Shown one piece after another: positions 16,028 through 25,915 of a stretch of 64,000 bases of DNA (position 1 is its first letter; the number at the start of each line of letters is the position of its first letter). The notes below the pieces were generated by a model, which worked only from the letters and a program-made list of their open reading frames with translations, made no database searches and was not told the DNA's origin. The translations under genes were made by a program, and so were the position numbers. Source of the stretch: Brevibacterium yomogidense (GTDB lineage: Bacteria; Actinomycetota; Actinomycetes; Actinomycetales; Brevibacteriaceae); contig NZ_FWFF01000017.1 in the NCBI RefSeq assembly GCF_900163715.1, forward strand, positions 552,990 to 616,989. The letters run 5' to 3'.

Positions 16028-18931
16028 ATGGGGACCATGGCGACCCGTACGACTTCCCCCGCCAAGAACGGTCGCGCTCGCACGTCCCCGCGCTCAGGGG
16101 GCGCCTCACAGGCGCCTCGCGGCAGCAAGCGGACACCGAACGCGAACCGGAACGCCGGGGGCCCCGATGCCGACAAGGCTGCCCGGAGTGGGAACATCCT
16201 CACCGGCGCATGGATGGGAGTGGCTCACATGGCCGGCGACCGGACACGCAGGAACCTCGACCCGAACGAGGCGGCCGACGAGCCGACCCGCCGCGATGGG
16301 ACGGGCTTCGCGCTCGTCGCGCTGGCGATCCTCATCGCGGCCTTCGAGTGGTGGCACATCCCCGGAGCATTCGGCGACGGCGTCCGCTCCGTCGTCGAGG
16401 GCACGTTCGGCAGGGTCGCCCTGGCACTGCCGATCATCCTGGTGGGATACGCGATCCGCCTGTTCCTGCGGGGCGACGACACGCGCGGCAACAACCGCAT
16501 CCTCATCGGCGTGATCGCACTCATCGTCGCGGCTGCCGGGCTGGCCCATGTCGCTGCGGGGAATCCGAGCTTCGTGAACACGCGTGAGGCGATGGCCAAC
16601 GGCGGCGGCGCTGTGGGATACATCATCTCCTCTCCGCTCATCGCGGCCACGACCGTCTACGTGACGGTCCCGCTGCTGGTGCTCCTCGGCCTGTTCTCGC
16701 TGCTCGTGCTCACAGCGACGCCGGTCCGCGAGATCCCCTCGCGACTCGTCGGCGCGTACCACCGTCTGGTCGACGGAGCGCCGAGTGAGGGGGGCGCGGG
16801 CGACGCGGGTGAGGACGACCTCATCGCGTCCGGGAAGACCACGTCGACCCTCAAGCCGATGGGCCGTAAGCGCGGTTCGCGGAAGAAGGCCGATCAGGAC
16901 GACGCCTCGACCCCGTCGCACGAAGAGGAGAAGGACGTCGCCTACGACAAGGCGTACATCCACGAGGCCGACGTCGAGGGCGAGCCGAAGAAGGATGCGG
17001 ACGTCTACGACGTCGATGCGACGTCCGAGCCCGCCTACCGTCCGGGTGAGCGCCGTCCGACGAAGGCGGAGAAGGAAGCCCAGAAGCTCCGCCGCGACGT
17101 CGGCATGGAGGACGAGACGCGGGTGCTCGACAGCCGCAGCGCGGCGGGGAAGCCCACCGATCCGTCGGCGGGCAGCGAGGACGACACCGCACAGGTGCCG
17201 ACCGTCTCGACACCGGTCCCGCAGGCGACCGGCGAGCTCCCGCAGCGCGTCACGCAGCTGGAGCTCAACGGCGATGTCACGTACACGCTGCCGTCGTCGG
17301 ACGCGCTGACCCCGGGGCCGCCGCCCAAGGAGCGCTCCGAGGCCAATGACCGCGTCGTCGAAGCGCTGCGCGATGTCATGCAGCAGTTCAAGATCGATGC
17401 GGAGGTCACCGGCTTCTCCCGCGGACCGACCGTCACGCGGTACGAGGTGGAGCTCTCGCCCGGCACGAAGGTCGAGAAGGTCACCGCGCTGTCGAAGAAC
17501 ATCTCGTACGCCGTCGCGAGCGCTGATGTCCGCATCCTCTCGCCGATCCCCGGCAAGAAGGCGATCGGCATCGAGATCCCCAATGCGGACCGTGAGACGG
17601 TCTCGCTCGGCGACGTGCTGCGGTCCAACGCGGCGCGGAAGACCGAGCATCCGATGGTCATGGGCGTGGGCAAGGACGTCGAGGGCGGCTTCGTCGTCGC
17701 GGACCTCTCCAAGATGCCGCACCTCCTGGTCGCGGGTGCGACCGGCGCCGGCAAGTCCAGCTTCGTGAACTCCATGATCACGTCGATCATGATGCGTGCG
17801 ACGCCGGATGAGGTCCGCATGATCCTCGTGGATCCGAAGCGCGTCGAGCTCACGATCTACGAGGGCATCCCGCACCTCATCACCCCGATCATCACGAGCC
17901 CCAAGAAGGCCGCGGAGGCGCTCGAATGGGTCGTGCGGGAGATGGATGCGCGGTACGACGACCTCGCGTACTTCGGCTTCAAGCACGTCAAGGAGTTCAA
18001 CAAGGCGGTGCGCGAGGGCCGCATCGAGGTGCCGCCGGGCTCCGAGCGAGAGCTGAACCCGTACCCCTACCTGCTCGTGATCGTCGACGAGCTCGCAGAC
18101 CTCATGATGGTCGCACCGCGCGACGTCGAGGCGAGCATCCAGCGCATCACCCAGCTGGCGCGCGCCGCGGGCATCCACCTGGTGCTCGCGACCCAGCGTC
18201 CGTCCGTGGACGTCGTGACAGGTCTGATCAAGGCCAACGTCCCGTCCCGCCTGGCGTTCGCGACCTCATCGCTCGCGGATTCGCGGGTCGTCCTCGACCA
18301 GCCCGGTGCGGAGAAGCTGATCGGGCAGGGCGATGCGCTGTTCCTCCCGATGGGCACTGCGAAGCCGATCCGCGTGCAGGGCGCGTGGGTGAACGAGTCG
18401 GAGATCGAAGAGGTCGTCGAGCACGTCAAGTCGCAGCTCGCTCCCAACTATCGCGAAGACGTCGCCGTCGAAGCGCCCAAGAAGCAGATCGACGAGGAGA
18501 TCGGCGACGACCTCGACCTGCTGCTGCAGGCTGCCGAACTCGTGATCACGACCCAGTTCGGCTCGACCTCGATGCTCCAGCGGAAGCTGCGCGTGGGCTT
18601 CGCGAAGGCCGGTCGACTCATGGACCTCATGGAATCGCGCGGGATCGTCGCGGCTTCGGAGGGATCGAAGGCACGCGACGTGCTCGTGCGCCCCGAGGAC
18701 CTGCCGTCGATCCTCGCGGTCATCCGCGGTGACGAACCGGCGGGCGACGACTCGTCCGGACCTGCGGGGGCATCCGCAGCCCACGGACACGGTGACGACG
18801 GCGACGAGGGGTCCGCCCCCCACGATCACCGACCCGACGGCGGAGGAGGCGACCGCATGTACGACGACGCGACAGGCCTCGAGGTCGTCGAGGAGACGTC
18901 GGACGACGCGTGGGAGCTGACCGGCCGGTGA
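16028..18931 (+). CDS. ftsK: DNA translocase FtsK/SpoIIIE
   Basis: A 967-residue chromosome-segregation motor at the division site. An N-terminal basic region precedes about four to five membrane helices between residues 95 and 240, then an acidic linker. The motor follows with an alpha region near residue 440, Walker [10 protein letters not shown] near 570, the Walker B-type [13 protein letters not shown], and [21 protein letters not shown]. The C-terminal winged-helix gamma domain ([24 protein letters not shown]) should read polarity sequences. A charged His/Asp-rich tail closes it. ATG 16028 is used; ATG 16037 is an alternative with a closer GGGG. Confidence 0.95.
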   Translation: MGTMATRTTSPAKNGRARTSPRSGGASQAPRGSKRTPNANRNAGGPDADKAARSGNILTGAWMGVAHMAGDRTRRNLDPNEAADEPTRRDGTGFALVALAILIAAFEWWHIPGAFGDGVRSVVEGTFGRVALALPIILVGYAIRLFLRGDDTRGNNRILIGVIALIVAAAGLAHVAAGNPSFVNTREAMANGGGAVGYIISSPLIAATTVYVTVPLLVLLGLFSLLVLTATPVREIPSRLVGAYHRLVDGAPSEGGAGDAGEDDLIASGKTTSTLKPMGRKRGSRKKADQDDASTPSHEEEKDVAYDKAYIHEADVEGEPKKDADVYDVDATSEPAYRPGERRPTKAEKEAQKLRRDVGMEDETRVLDSRSAAGKPTDPSAGSEDDTAQVPTVSTPVPQATGELPQRVTQLELNGDVTYTLPSSDALTPGPPPKERSEANDRVVEALRDVMQQFKIDAEVTGFSRGPTVTRYEVELSPGTKVEKVTALSKNISYAVASADVRILSPIPGKKAIGIEIPNADRETVSLGDVLRSNAARKTEHPMVMGVGKDVEGGFVVADLSKMPHLLVAGATGAGKSSFVNSMITSIMMRATPDEVRMILVDPKRVELTIYEGIPHLITPIITSPKKAAEALEWVVREMDARYDDLAYFGFKHVKEFNKAVREGRIEVPPGSERELNPYPYLLVIVDELADLMMVAPRDVEASIQRITQLARAAGIHLVLATQRPSVDVVTGLIKANVPSRLAFATSSLADSRVVLDQPGAEKLIGQGDALFLPMGTAKPIRVQGAWVNESEIEEVVEHVKSQLAPNYREDVAVEAPKKQIDEEIGDDLDLLLQAAELVITTQFGSTSMLQRKLRVGFAKAGRLMDLMESRGIVAASEGSKARDVLVRPEDLPSILAVIRGDEPAGDDSSGPAGASAAHGHGDDGDEGSAPHDHRPDGGGGDRMYDDATGLEVVEETSDDAWELTGR

Positions 18932-19003
18932 GCCGGAGGACCATGATCGCCCCGGTCCGCACGGCGGATCCCTGCGGGCCGGTCGACCGCGATGGGAGAG
19001 GGC

Positions 19004-19017
19004 TAGGCTTGTGGGCG
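19004..19017 (+). promoter_or_regulatory. pgsA leaderless -10 box
   Basis: TAGGCT at 19004-19009 ends seven bases before the GTG at 19017 and only one base before the GTG at 19011. The spacing supports 19017 as the true start of a leaderless transcript. Confidence 0.5.
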
Positions 19018-19625
19018 TGAACGACAGCCGCGCGACGCCCGCACCCAGCAACTGGAACCTGCCGAACGTCCTCACCGTGGTGAGGATCCTGCTGGTCCCG
19101 GTCTTCCTCGTGCTCCTCGTGGGGCAGGACGGCGTGGATCCGACGTGGCGCGTCTGGGCCTTCGTCGTCTTCGTCGTGGCGATGCTCACGGACTGGATCG
19201 ACGGGACGCTGGCCCGACGGTGGGACATGATCACCGATTTCGGCAAGATCGCGGATCCCATCGCGGACAAGGCACTCATGGCCGCGGCGCTCATCGGCCT
19301 CTGGGTCGTGGGGACTCTGCCCCTCTGGGTGCCGATCGTCATCCTCGTCCGCGAGTTCGGCATCACGGTGCTGCGCTTCGTCATCATCCGCTGGGTGGTG
19401 CTCCCCGCGTCGAAGGGCGGCAAGCTCAAGACCGTCCTCCAGACGCTGGCGATCGGACTCATGCTGCTGTGGATTCCCGTCCTGGCGTGGGTGCCCGCGC
19501 TCTTCGTCGTGTGGACCGTCGTCGCGTGGATCGCGATGACGGCAGCGATCGTCGTCACGCTGGTGACCGGCATCGACTACTGCGTGAAGTCCTACCGCCT
19601 GGTCCGTGAGGCGAAGGGGTCGTGA
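19017..19625 (+). CDS. pgsA: CDP-diacylglycerol-glycerol-3-phosphate 3-phosphatidyltransferase
   Basis: Membrane enzyme making phosphatidylglycerol phosphate. The CDP-alcohol phosphotransferase signature is complete: D59-x2-D62-G-x2-A-R67-x8-G76-x3-D80-x3-D84. Four or more hydrophobic helices surround it, and the 202-residue length is normal. The start at GTG 19017 is chosen from its distance to the -10 box. The position between ftsK and cinA is the usual actinomycete order, and it is followed after 16 bases by the cinA-type gene. Confidence 0.92.
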   Translation: MNDSRATPAPSNWNLPNVLTVVRILLVPVFLVLLVGQDGVDPTWRVWAFVVFVVAMLTDWIDGTLARRWDMITDFGKIADPIADKALMAAALIGLWVVGTLPLWVPIVILVREFGITVLRFVIIRWVVLPASKGGKLKTVLQTLAIGLMLLWIPVLAWVPALFVVWTVVAWIAMTAAIVVTLVTGIDYCVKSYRLVREAKGS

Positions 19626-19641
19626 CGGCAGGGTTCGGGCA

Positions 19642-20172
19642 GTGACGGCTGAGGACGTGGTGCGGGCGCTCGCAGACCGCGGTGCGACCCTCGCGACCTG
19701 CGAATCCCTCACCGCTGGACTCCTCGGCGCTGCGGTCGCCTCCGTGCCGGGCGCTTCGGCAGTGCTGCGCGGGGGCCTCATCACCTACGCCACTGATCTC
19801 AAGGCATCTCTCGCGGGCGTGGACGAGTCCCTGCTGCGCGAGCACGGACCCGTGCATCCGGAGGTGGCGCGCCAGATGGCGGCAGGAGCCCGCACGGCCT
19901 GCGGCGCGACCGTCGGAGTCGCCTGCACCGGAGTGGCGGGCCCGGACTCCCAGGACGGTCATCCGGTGGGGCGGGTGTTCATCGCGGTGGACGCCGGCAC
20001 CGATCCGGGAGCAGTGCGAGAGCTCGCGCTCGAGGGCGACCGCGAGCGGATCCGGACGGCGACCGTCGAGGAATGCCTGTCCACCGTGCTCCAGGTGCTG
20101 CGGCGGACTTCGGATCGTGAGTCCACCCGATCGGCAGGTCGCTCTGAGGGATGTGTCAGGGGTCGCCTGTAG
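19642..20172 (+). CDS. pncC: CinA C-terminal domain protein (nicotinamide-nucleotide amidase)
   Basis: A 176-residue protein comprising only the CinA C-terminal domain. It has [21 protein letters not shown] with the catalytic Ser, [18 protein letters not shown], and [25 protein letters not shown]. Standalone forms deamidate nicotinamide mononucleotide in pyridine nucleotide recycling. The N-terminal molybdopterin-binding-like domain of long CinA is absent, as is normal here. GTG 19642 is preferred because the frame upstream overlaps pgsA. It is probably cotranscribed with pgsA. Confidence 0.87.
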   Translation: MTAEDVVRALADRGATLATCESLTAGLLGAAVASVPGASAVLRGGLITYATDLKASLAGVDESLLREHGPVHPEVARQMAAGARTACGATVGVACTGVAGPDSQDGHPVGRVFIAVDAGTDPGAVRELALEGDRERIRTATVEECLSTVLQVLRRTSDRESTRSAGRSEGCVRGRL

Positions 20173-20175
20173 AGT
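20170..20175 (+). promoter_or_regulatory. Candidate -10 box for clgR
   Basis: TAGAGT overlaps the TAG stop of the cinA-type gene and lies 92 bases before the clgR start. It is a plausible -10 hexamer; no strong -35 is visible. Confidence 0.3.
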
Positions 20176-20267
20176 TGTGGGAACAGAATCCGGACCGCAT
20201 CGGTTATGCACTCTGTCAACCACCGCGGCGACGAGTCCGGTCGGATGTTCGGCGAGAAAGGATCCGC

Positions 20268-20600
20268 ATGACTCTTCTGCGAATCGAGCTAGGCGATGCG
20301 CTCCGCACTGCACGCCGACGCCAGGGCCGGACGCTGCGTGAAGTGTCGTCCGATGCCCGGGTGTCGCTCGGCTACCTCAGTGAGGTCGAACGCGGTCAGA
20401 AGGAGGCCTCCTCGGAGCTCCTCGCATCGATCTGCGGAGCCCTCGACATGCCGGTCTCGATCCTCCTGCGGGATGTGAGTGATCGCTTCGCGCTCGACGA
20501 AGGCGTCGCGATCCCGGACACGGTGCCGGTCGAGCTCTCCCGCCGCGTGCTGTCCGAGGACCCGCTGGCGGACGGCCGCGCCATGGCGAGCCGGGTCTGA
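20268..20600 (+). CDS. clgR: ClgR-type XRE family transcriptional regulator
   Basis: A 110-residue DNA-binding protein with a Cro/C1 helix-turn-helix: [52 protein letters not shown]. This is nearly the ClgR consensus. ClgR activates Clp protease and related stress genes in actinomycetes. The location after pgsA-cinA and before DUF3046-recA is its standard place. ATG 20268 has AAAGGA seven bases upstream. The C-terminal part is Ser/Arg-rich and ends without the hydrophobic degradation tail described for some ClgR proteins. Confidence 0.88.
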   Translation: MTLLRIELGDALRTARRRQGRTLREVSSDARVSLGYLSEVERGQKEASSELLASICGALDMPVSILLRDVSDRFALDEGVAIPDTVPVELSRRVLSEDPLADGRAMASRV

Positions 20601-20609
20601 TCCCGCACC

Positions 20610-20837
20610 GTGCGTCACGCGCTCTACTGGGAGCTCATGGAAGATGAGTTCGGCCGTGTCCGGGCCTCGTCGCTCCATACGGACCTCGCTCTCAGCACCC
20701 TGGGCTCCCGCACCCCCGCACAGGCCTTCGAAGCCGGCAGCGGTCCACGCGAGGTGTGGGCCGCGGTCTGCGATGCGGCCGGTGTGCCGGAAGAGCGCCG
20801 ACTGGGCCGGGACAAGCCCAACTCCGCACCCCTGTGA
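20610..20837 (+). CDS. DUF3046 family protein
   Basis: A 75-residue protein with the DUF3046 pattern: an N-terminal YWELMEDEFG, a central TDLALSTLGSRTPAQAFEAG, and REVWAAVCDAAGVPEER. Its role is unknown. It lies nine bases after clgR and before recA, the usual location of this small family, and starts with GTG at 20610 without a clear ribosome binding site, suggesting coupling to clgR. Confidence 0.8.
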   Translation: MRHALYWELMEDEFGRVRASSLHTDLALSTLGSRTPAQAFEAGSGPREVWAAVCDAAGVPEERRLGRDKPNSAPL

Positions 20838-20947
20838 CCCGGGGTCGCTGACCAGAGGCGGGAGCACGAACGGCCTCACCTGCTGCGCGCCGTCCCACTG
20901 GGGCGGCGCGCAGCCGTGGTCCGGGGGCGACACGCCCGCTTTGACGT

Positions 20948-20963
20948 TCGAACACGTGTTCCC
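20948..20963. promoter_or_regulatory. LexA (SOS) box upstream of recA
   Basis: TCGAAC-ACGT-GTTCCC matches the actinomycete SOS box TCGAAC-N4-GTTCGA at all but the last two positions. It lies 153 bases before recA, between a TTGACG at 20941 and a TACTCT -10 candidate at 20971-20976, where repressor would block transcription. Confidence 0.75.
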
Positions 20964-21115
20964 ATTGGGTTACTCTTGAACCGGCCGCGATGCGTCGATC
21001 CGCCTGGGGACGAAGGGCGCGGCCGTGCACAGATTCGAAGCGCTCGCGGTGCCGTGTCCGTGCAGGTGCCTACGCTGGTACCGACAACCACGGCAGATCC
21101 GCTGGAGGAGGAGAC

Positions 21116-22231
21116 ATGGCAGGGAAGAACACCCGCACGCCGCGCACAGCAGGTGCGGACAAGGCGAAGGCGCTCGAAGCCGCGATGGGTCAGATCGACC
21201 GTCAGTACGGCAAGGGCGCGATCATGCGACTGGGCGAGGAGACGCGCGCACCCATCGAAGCGATCCCCACCGGGTCCGTCGCACTGGACATCGCGCTGGG
21301 GATCGGCGGTCTTCCGCGCGGTCGCGTGGTCGAGATCTACGGCCCGGAATCATCCGGCAAGACGACCGTGGCGCTCCATGCCGTCGCGAGCGCCCAGAAG
21401 GCGGGCGGCATCGCCGCATTCGTCGATGCCGAGCACGCGCTGGACCCGGAGTACGCGAAGAAGCTCGGTGTGGACACCGATCAGCTGCTCGTGTCGCAGC
21501 CGGACACGGGTGAGCAGGCACTGGAGATCATGGACATGCTGATCCGCTCCGGTGCTCTGGACGTCATCGTCATCGACTCCGTGGCCGCGCTCGTGCCCAA
21601 GGCGGAGATCGAGGGGGAGATGGGCGACTCGCACGTGGGCCTCCAGGCACGGCTCATGTCACAGGCCCTGCGCAAGATCACCGGTGCTCTCGCCAGCTCG
21701 AAGACGACCGCGATCTTCATCAACCAGCTGCGTGAGAAGGTGGGCGTCTTCTTCGGGTCTCCGGAGACCACGTCGGGCGGCAAGGCACTGAAGTTCTACG
21801 CATCCGTGCGTCTGGACGTCCGCCGCATCGAGACGCTGAAGGAGGGCGGCGACGCGGTGGGCAACCGCACGCGCGTCAAGGTCGTCAAGAACAAGATCGC
21901 CCCGCCCTTCAAGCAGGCGGAGTTCGACATCATCTACGGCCAGGGGATCTCCCGCGAAGGCAGCCTCATCGATATGGGCGTCGACAACGGGATCGTCCGC
22001 AAATCCGGTTCGTGGTTCACCTACGACGGCGATCAGCTGGGGCAGGGCAAGGAGAACGTGCGCAACTTCCTCCGTGACAACCCGGGTCTCGCGGAGGAGA
22101 TCGAGCTGAAGATCAAGCACAAGCTCGGCCTCATCATGGAGCCCGCGGCAGATGCTGCTGATTCCGTGGAGGAAGACGCAGCCGACGCACCCGTCGATGC
22201 CGTTCCGGCTCCGGCCGACGCGGAGTTCTGA
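21116..22231 (+). CDS. recA: Recombinase RecA
   Basis: ATP-dependent strand-exchange protein and coprotease for LexA. The 371-residue protein has Walker A GPESSGKT at residues 76-83, [13 protein letters not shown], the Walker B-type [12 protein letters not shown], and the loop-2 segment [26 protein letters not shown]. No intein is present. An acidic, Ala-rich C-terminal tail is seen. The ATG at 21116 follows GGAGGAGGA. It is preceded by an SOS box and followed after four bases by recX. Confidence 0.98.
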   Translation: MAGKNTRTPRTAGADKAKALEAAMGQIDRQYGKGAIMRLGEETRAPIEAIPTGSVALDIALGIGGLPRGRVVEIYGPESSGKTTVALHAVASAQKAGGIAAFVDAEHALDPEYAKKLGVDTDQLLVSQPDTGEQALEIMDMLIRSGALDVIVIDSVAALVPKAEIEGEMGDSHVGLQARLMSQALRKITGALASSKTTAIFINQLREKVGVFFGSPETTSGGKALKFYASVRLDVRRIETLKEGGDAVGNRTRVKVVKNKIAPPFKQAEFDIIYGQGISREGSLIDMGVDNGIVRKSGSWFTYDGDQLGQGKENVRNFLRDNPGLAEEIELKIKHKLGLIMEPAADAADSVEEDAADAPVDAVPAPADAEF

Positions 22232-22235
22232 CCCG

Positions 22236-22853
22236 ATGGGGGAGCCGGACGACCGCACGTCGCTGCTCGACTCCCTCCAGCGGGCGATCGACGCGGTGCC
22301 TGATGCCCCCCGTGCCGATCCGGTCGGGGCCGGCGACGCATACAGCGCTGCCGGCTCCGCGGACGCAGCGGAGGACGACGACCAGGCTTTCGGCGAGGCG
22401 ACGAAGCGGGCCTACGCGATCCTCGCGCTGCGCGACCACAGTCGCACGGAGCTCAGGCAGAAGCTCATCCGCAAGGGGTGTGAGGAGCCCATCGTCGACC
22501 GGCTGCTCGTGAGTCTCGAAGAGGCCGGTCTCCTGAACGACGCGCGCTTCGCGGAGCAGTTCGTGAGGTCGCAGCGGGATGGCAGGGGAAAGTCGCTCTC
22601 CGCCATCAGCCGCGCTCTGCGGGACAAGGGCGTGTCGGACGACGACGCGCGCGACGCACTGGACGACCTGGGGGACGACTTCCCCCTGGCCCTGGCCGCA
22701 GCCAGGAAGAAGGCGGCCGGGACTCGCGGACTCGCTCATGAGGTGCGCCTGCGGCGGACCCTCGGACTGCTGGCGCGTCGCGGCTTCGGCGGTTCCGTCG
22801 GACGCCGGGCGGCTGAGCAGGCGCTCGCAGAGGAGCCCGGCGAAGCTCAGTGA
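22236..22853 (+). CDS. recX: Regulatory protein RecX
   Basis: Inhibitor or modulator of RecA filaments. The 205-residue protein has an acidic, Ala-rich N-terminal extension of about 55 residues, followed by RecX three-helix repeats: AYAILALRDHSRTELRQKLIRKGCEEPIVDRLLVSLEEAGLLNDARFAEQFVRSQ is typical of the first two. It starts four bases after recA ends, so the two are surely cotranscribed and SOS-controlled together. Confidence 0.93.
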   Translation: MGEPDDRTSLLDSLQRAIDAVPDAPRADPVGAGDAYSAAGSADAAEDDDQAFGEATKRAYAILALRDHSRTELRQKLIRKGCEEPIVDRLLVSLEEAGLLNDARFAEQFVRSQRDGRGKSLSAISRALRDKGVSDDDARDALDDLGDDFPLALAAARKKAAGTRGLAHEVRLRRTLGLLARRGFGGSVGRRAAEQALAEEPGEAQ

Positions 22854-22988
22854 CGAGACGCGTCCTGTAACGGATTGGTGACAGATCGTGCATCAGCCGC
22901 AGCAGGAGAGATCGTCGCTCGTAGGCTGGTCCTTCCACGGATCGACGATGGCGTTCGGTCTGTGCGTCCGCGAGGAACAGGAACGACG

Positions 22989-23555
22989 ATGTCCGCAGAC
23001 CATGTCCGTGCCGCGCACTCACGCAGGCACGTCGACGACTTGCTGCCTCCTGACTCCGCAGAGCTCCTCACACCCCGAGCAGCCGCCTACTTCGGCCTGC
23101 CGGAGTCTGCCCTGCTCGTCACACAGGTGAGCGTCTACGCCGACGGCAGCGGCGCGATCCTCTCGTTCGGGACCGACCCCGCAGGGGGCGCGCACCAGCA
23201 GAGGACCGGCCGTGCAGACCACGTGTTCGTCTCCGTCGTCTCCTCCGATACGGAACCGCGCGATCACTCGCTGGACGCCGTCCGTGAGGAGTATGACCAC
23301 CCCGGCGTGCGCATCGTGCCCCTCGACTCCCCGGGCTGGACCTATGCGTACTCCGCGATCGTCGACGCCGGATCGCTGTTCATCGGCGGTGCGGTGACGC
23401 GGTTCGTGAAGATCGACGGCACCGCGACCCTCGCGGTGGCCTTCAGAGGTGTCAACGGCCCCCTCGACCACGCGGCGGCTCGCGCGGTGGCGGATGACGT
23501 CCTCGCCGCGGTCGGGTGGTCGGACGGCGGGCGCTTGAGCTGCCTCGGCATGTGA
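22989..23555 (+). CDS. Hypothetical protein between recX and miaB
   Basis: A 188-residue protein that I do not recognise. It is acidic, with no signal peptide or membrane helix. The C-terminal half has regular hydrophobic strands (GWTYAYSAIVDAGSLFIGGAVTRFVKIDGTATLAVAFRGV), suggesting a mixed alpha/beta soluble fold. The ATG at 22989 is supported by AGGAAC upstream, and the codon use is like that of its neighbours, so it is probably a real gene. A TAGGCT about 60 bases upstream could be its promoter. It may be lineage-specific. Confidence 0.65.
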   Translation: MSADHVRAAHSRRHVDDLLPPDSAELLTPRAAAYFGLPESALLVTQVSVYADGSGAILSFGTDPAGGAHQQRTGRADHVFVSVVSSDTEPRDHSLDAVREEYDHPGVRIVPLDSPGWTYAYSAIVDAGSLFIGGAVTRFVKIDGTATLAVAFRGVNGPLDHAAARAVADDVLAAVGWSDGGRLSCLGM

Positions 23556-23613
23556 GTGATCACCCCGCCTGATCGCCGCACCTGTGCGCGCGAGCACCTG
23601 CGTCCTCCATCGG

Positions 23614-23629
23614 TAGGATGGTCCCGCCA
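23614..23629 (+). promoter_or_regulatory. Candidate miaB -10 box
   Basis: TAGGAT at 23614-23619 ends nine bases before the miaB ATG. It would give a leader of only two or three bases, and there is no Shine-Dalgarno sequence. Confidence 0.45.
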
Positions 23630-25137
23630 TGACTGAGATCTCTCCCACCGCCCTCGCACCTGCTCCTGCGAACCCGCAGACGTACGAAGTGAAGACGTAC
23701 GGCTGTCAGATGAACGTCCACGATTCTGAACGACTGTCGGGCCTGCTCGATGGCGCAGGGTATGAGCCTGCGGTGGTCGGAGAGCAGGCGGACATCGTCG
23801 TCTTCAACACGTGCGCGGTGCGCGAGAACGCGGACAACCGCCTCTACGGCAACCTCGGCAGGCTGTCCCACGTGAAGGAGCAGCGACCGGGCATGCAGAT
23901 CGCCGTGGGCGGGTGCATGGCGCAGAAGGATCGCGACGAGATCGTGAAGCGGGCGCCGTGGGTCGATGTCGTCTTCGGTACCCACAACATGGGGTCCCTG
24001 CCCGCTCTTCTCGAGCGTGCCCGGCACAACGCGGAAGCGCAGGTGGAGATCCTCGACTCACTCGATGTGTTCCCCTCGACGCTCCCGACCCGCCGTGAGT
24101 CGACCCACTCCGGGTGGGTCTCCATCAGCGTGGGGTGCAACAACACCTGCACGTTCTGCATCGTCCCATCGCTGCGGGGCAAGGAGAAGGACCGGCGGCC
24201 GGGGGACATCCTCGCCGAAGTCGAGGCGCTCGCGGCGGACGGCGTGGTCGAAGTGACCCTCCTGGGCCAGAACGTCAACTCCTACGGAGCGGAGTTCCGC
24301 GACAAGGGGGCGTTCGCGAAGCTGCTGCGCGCGGTCGGCCGTGTGAAGGGAATCGAGCGGGTGCGCTTCACCAGTCCGCACCCCGCCGCCTTCTCCACCG
24401 ACGTGATCGATGCGATGGCGGAGACGCCCACCGTGATGCCGCAGCTGCACATGCCCCTGCAGTCCGGCTCCGACACGATCCTCAGGTCGATGCGACGGTC
24501 GTACCGCTCCTCACGGTTCCTCCGCATCCTCGAGCAGGTGCGGGAGCGCATCCCCCACGCGGCCATCACGACGGACATCATCGTCGGCTTCCCCGGAGAG
24601 ACGGAGGAGGACTTCGACGCCACACTCGACGTCGTGCGCGCCGCCCGCTTCTCCCAGGCCTTCACCTTCCAGTACTCGATCCGTCCGGGCACCCCCGCGG
24701 CCACCATGCCCGATCAGGTGCCCAAGGAGATCGTGCAGGAGCGGTTCGAGAGACTCGTCGCGCTGCAGGATGAGATCTCCCACGACCTGAACCGAGAGCT
24801 CATCGGCACCCGGCAGGACGTGCTGGTGCACTCGCTGCCCGATGCGCAGCACGGGCGGTTCTCCGGCCGTGCCGAGGACCACCGCCTCGTGCACGTCGGA
24901 GTGTCGGAGGGCGCACCCGTGCCCCGTCCCGGCGACGTGGTCTCCGTCGTCATCGACGACGCCAAGCCCTACTTCCTCTTAAGCGACTCCGGGTATGCGC
25001 TCCGGAGGACCGGTGCGGGCGATGCATACGACCGTGCGCAGGCGGATTCCTGCGGTGCCCCCGCAGCGGGTCCGGGACAGGCCCCCGCGACCACCGCACT
25101 CGGGATGCCGACTCTGCGTGCGGGCCTGGACGGGTGA
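23629..25137 (+). CDS. miaB: tRNA-2-methylthio-N6-dimethylallyladenosine synthase
   Basis: Radical-SAM methylthiotransferase modifying i6A37 of tRNAs. The 502-residue protein has the N-terminal UPF0004 domain with its three cluster Cys ([20 protein letters not shown]) and the radical-SAM motif CNNTCTFC, followed by a TRAM domain ([31 protein letters not shown]). It works on the product of MiaA, encoded two genes downstream. The last 40 residues are low-complexity. Confidence 0.95.
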   Translation: MTEISPTALAPAPANPQTYEVKTYGCQMNVHDSERLSGLLDGAGYEPAVVGEQADIVVFNTCAVRENADNRLYGNLGRLSHVKEQRPGMQIAVGGCMAQKDRDEIVKRAPWVDVVFGTHNMGSLPALLERARHNAEAQVEILDSLDVFPSTLPTRRESTHSGWVSISVGCNNTCTFCIVPSLRGKEKDRRPGDILAEVEALAADGVVEVTLLGQNVNSYGAEFRDKGAFAKLLRAVGRVKGIERVRFTSPHPAAFSTDVIDAMAETPTVMPQLHMPLQSGSDTILRSMRRSYRSSRFLRILEQVRERIPHAAITTDIIVGFPGETEEDFDATLDVVRAARFSQAFTFQYSIRPGTPAATMPDQVPKEIVQERFERLVALQDEISHDLNRELIGTRQDVLVHSLPDAQHGRFSGRAEDHRLVHVGVSEGAPVPRPGDVVSVVIDDAKPYFLLSDSGYALRRTGAGDAYDRAQADSCGAPAAGPGQAPATTALGMPTLRAGLDG

Positions 25138-25144
25138 CCTGACC

Positions 25145-25915
25145 GTGCTCGTGATCCCCGGCACCGCCCTCCTGCTGGAGGGCGTCGACCATCGCGAACC
25201 GACCGCGATGCGGGAGTTCCGCACGGCGCTGCACCGCCGGCTCGGCCGCGCGCAGACGTGGCGGGTCGCGGTTCCCAACGGCCCGGTTCCGCCACTGCTG
25301 AGCCTGGGCGGCCTCGGGATCGGGGTCGGAGTCCGAATCGACCGCACCGAAGGCGGATGCGTCGTGGACCCCTCGTCCGTTCTGACGGGCGAGGACCTCG
25401 CCGTCGAGGTCCGGAGGCTGCGCGCGGACGGGTCCACCGCGGCAGCCCGTGACTGCGAGATCCCGATCGGTGTCGCGGTCGCCGTGCTCGTCGCGCTGGA
25501 GGCGTCGCGCACCGTACGCCTCGTGCCGACGTCCCCAGCCCGCTTGCCCCTGACAGCGGGTCAGACGGAGCCGCTGCTCGTCCCCATCGACTTCTCCGGG
25601 GCGGCCCACCCCGACGCCCCGCTGGAGCGTCGCCCCGGAGCAGCGGAGTTCGACGACCGGCTGGAGCGCGCGCTGACCGGGCCCATCGACACTTCCGTCC
25701 TGGCGATACTCCACGGCGAGACTGACGCTGCGGCTGCGTGCACGGACGCGCTGGCGGCGGTGGACCTCGCAGGCGCGCACGGGACGGCTGTCGCGGCCGT
25801 CGACGTGCACCACGTGCGGTATCGACTCATCGCAGTGGACCCCGCAGAGGCGGTCCCGGAAGCCTCCGGTACGCGGGTGGGCCGGATGGCGCAGTCCGCG
25901 AAGCAGCGCGCATGA
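25145..25915 (+). CDS. Conserved protein between miaB and miaA (extradiol dioxygenase-like?)
   Basis: A 256-residue Ala-rich protein. Actinomycetes often carry a protein related to the class III extradiol dioxygenase subunit B fold at this spot, and LVIPGTALLLEGVD at the start and RRPGAAEFDDRLERAL in the last third loosely fit that group. The usual metal-binding His residues are not obvious, so any enzyme activity is doubtful. GTG 25145 (or 25151) is chosen because longer frames run inside miaB. It overlaps miaA by ATGA, so the two are translationally coupled. Confidence 0.6.
   Translation: MLVIPGTALLLEGVDHREPTAMREFRTALHRRLGRAQTWRVAVPNGPVPPLLSLGGLGIGVGVRIDRTEGGCVVDPSSVLTGEDLAVEVRRLRADGSTAAARDCEIPIGVAVAVLVALEASRTVRLVPTSPARLPLTAGQTEPLLVPIDFSGAAHPDAPLERRPGAAEFDDRLERALTGPIDTSVLAILHGETDAAAACTDALAAVDLAGAHGTAVAAVDVHHVRYRLIAVDPAEAVPEASGTRVGRMAQSAKQRA

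Noticed and set aside
16106..18178. 690-codon minus-strand frame inside ftsK
   Set aside because: It is a shadow of a clear FtsK coding sequence; its composition is dominated by Arg, His and Asp with no recognisable domain.
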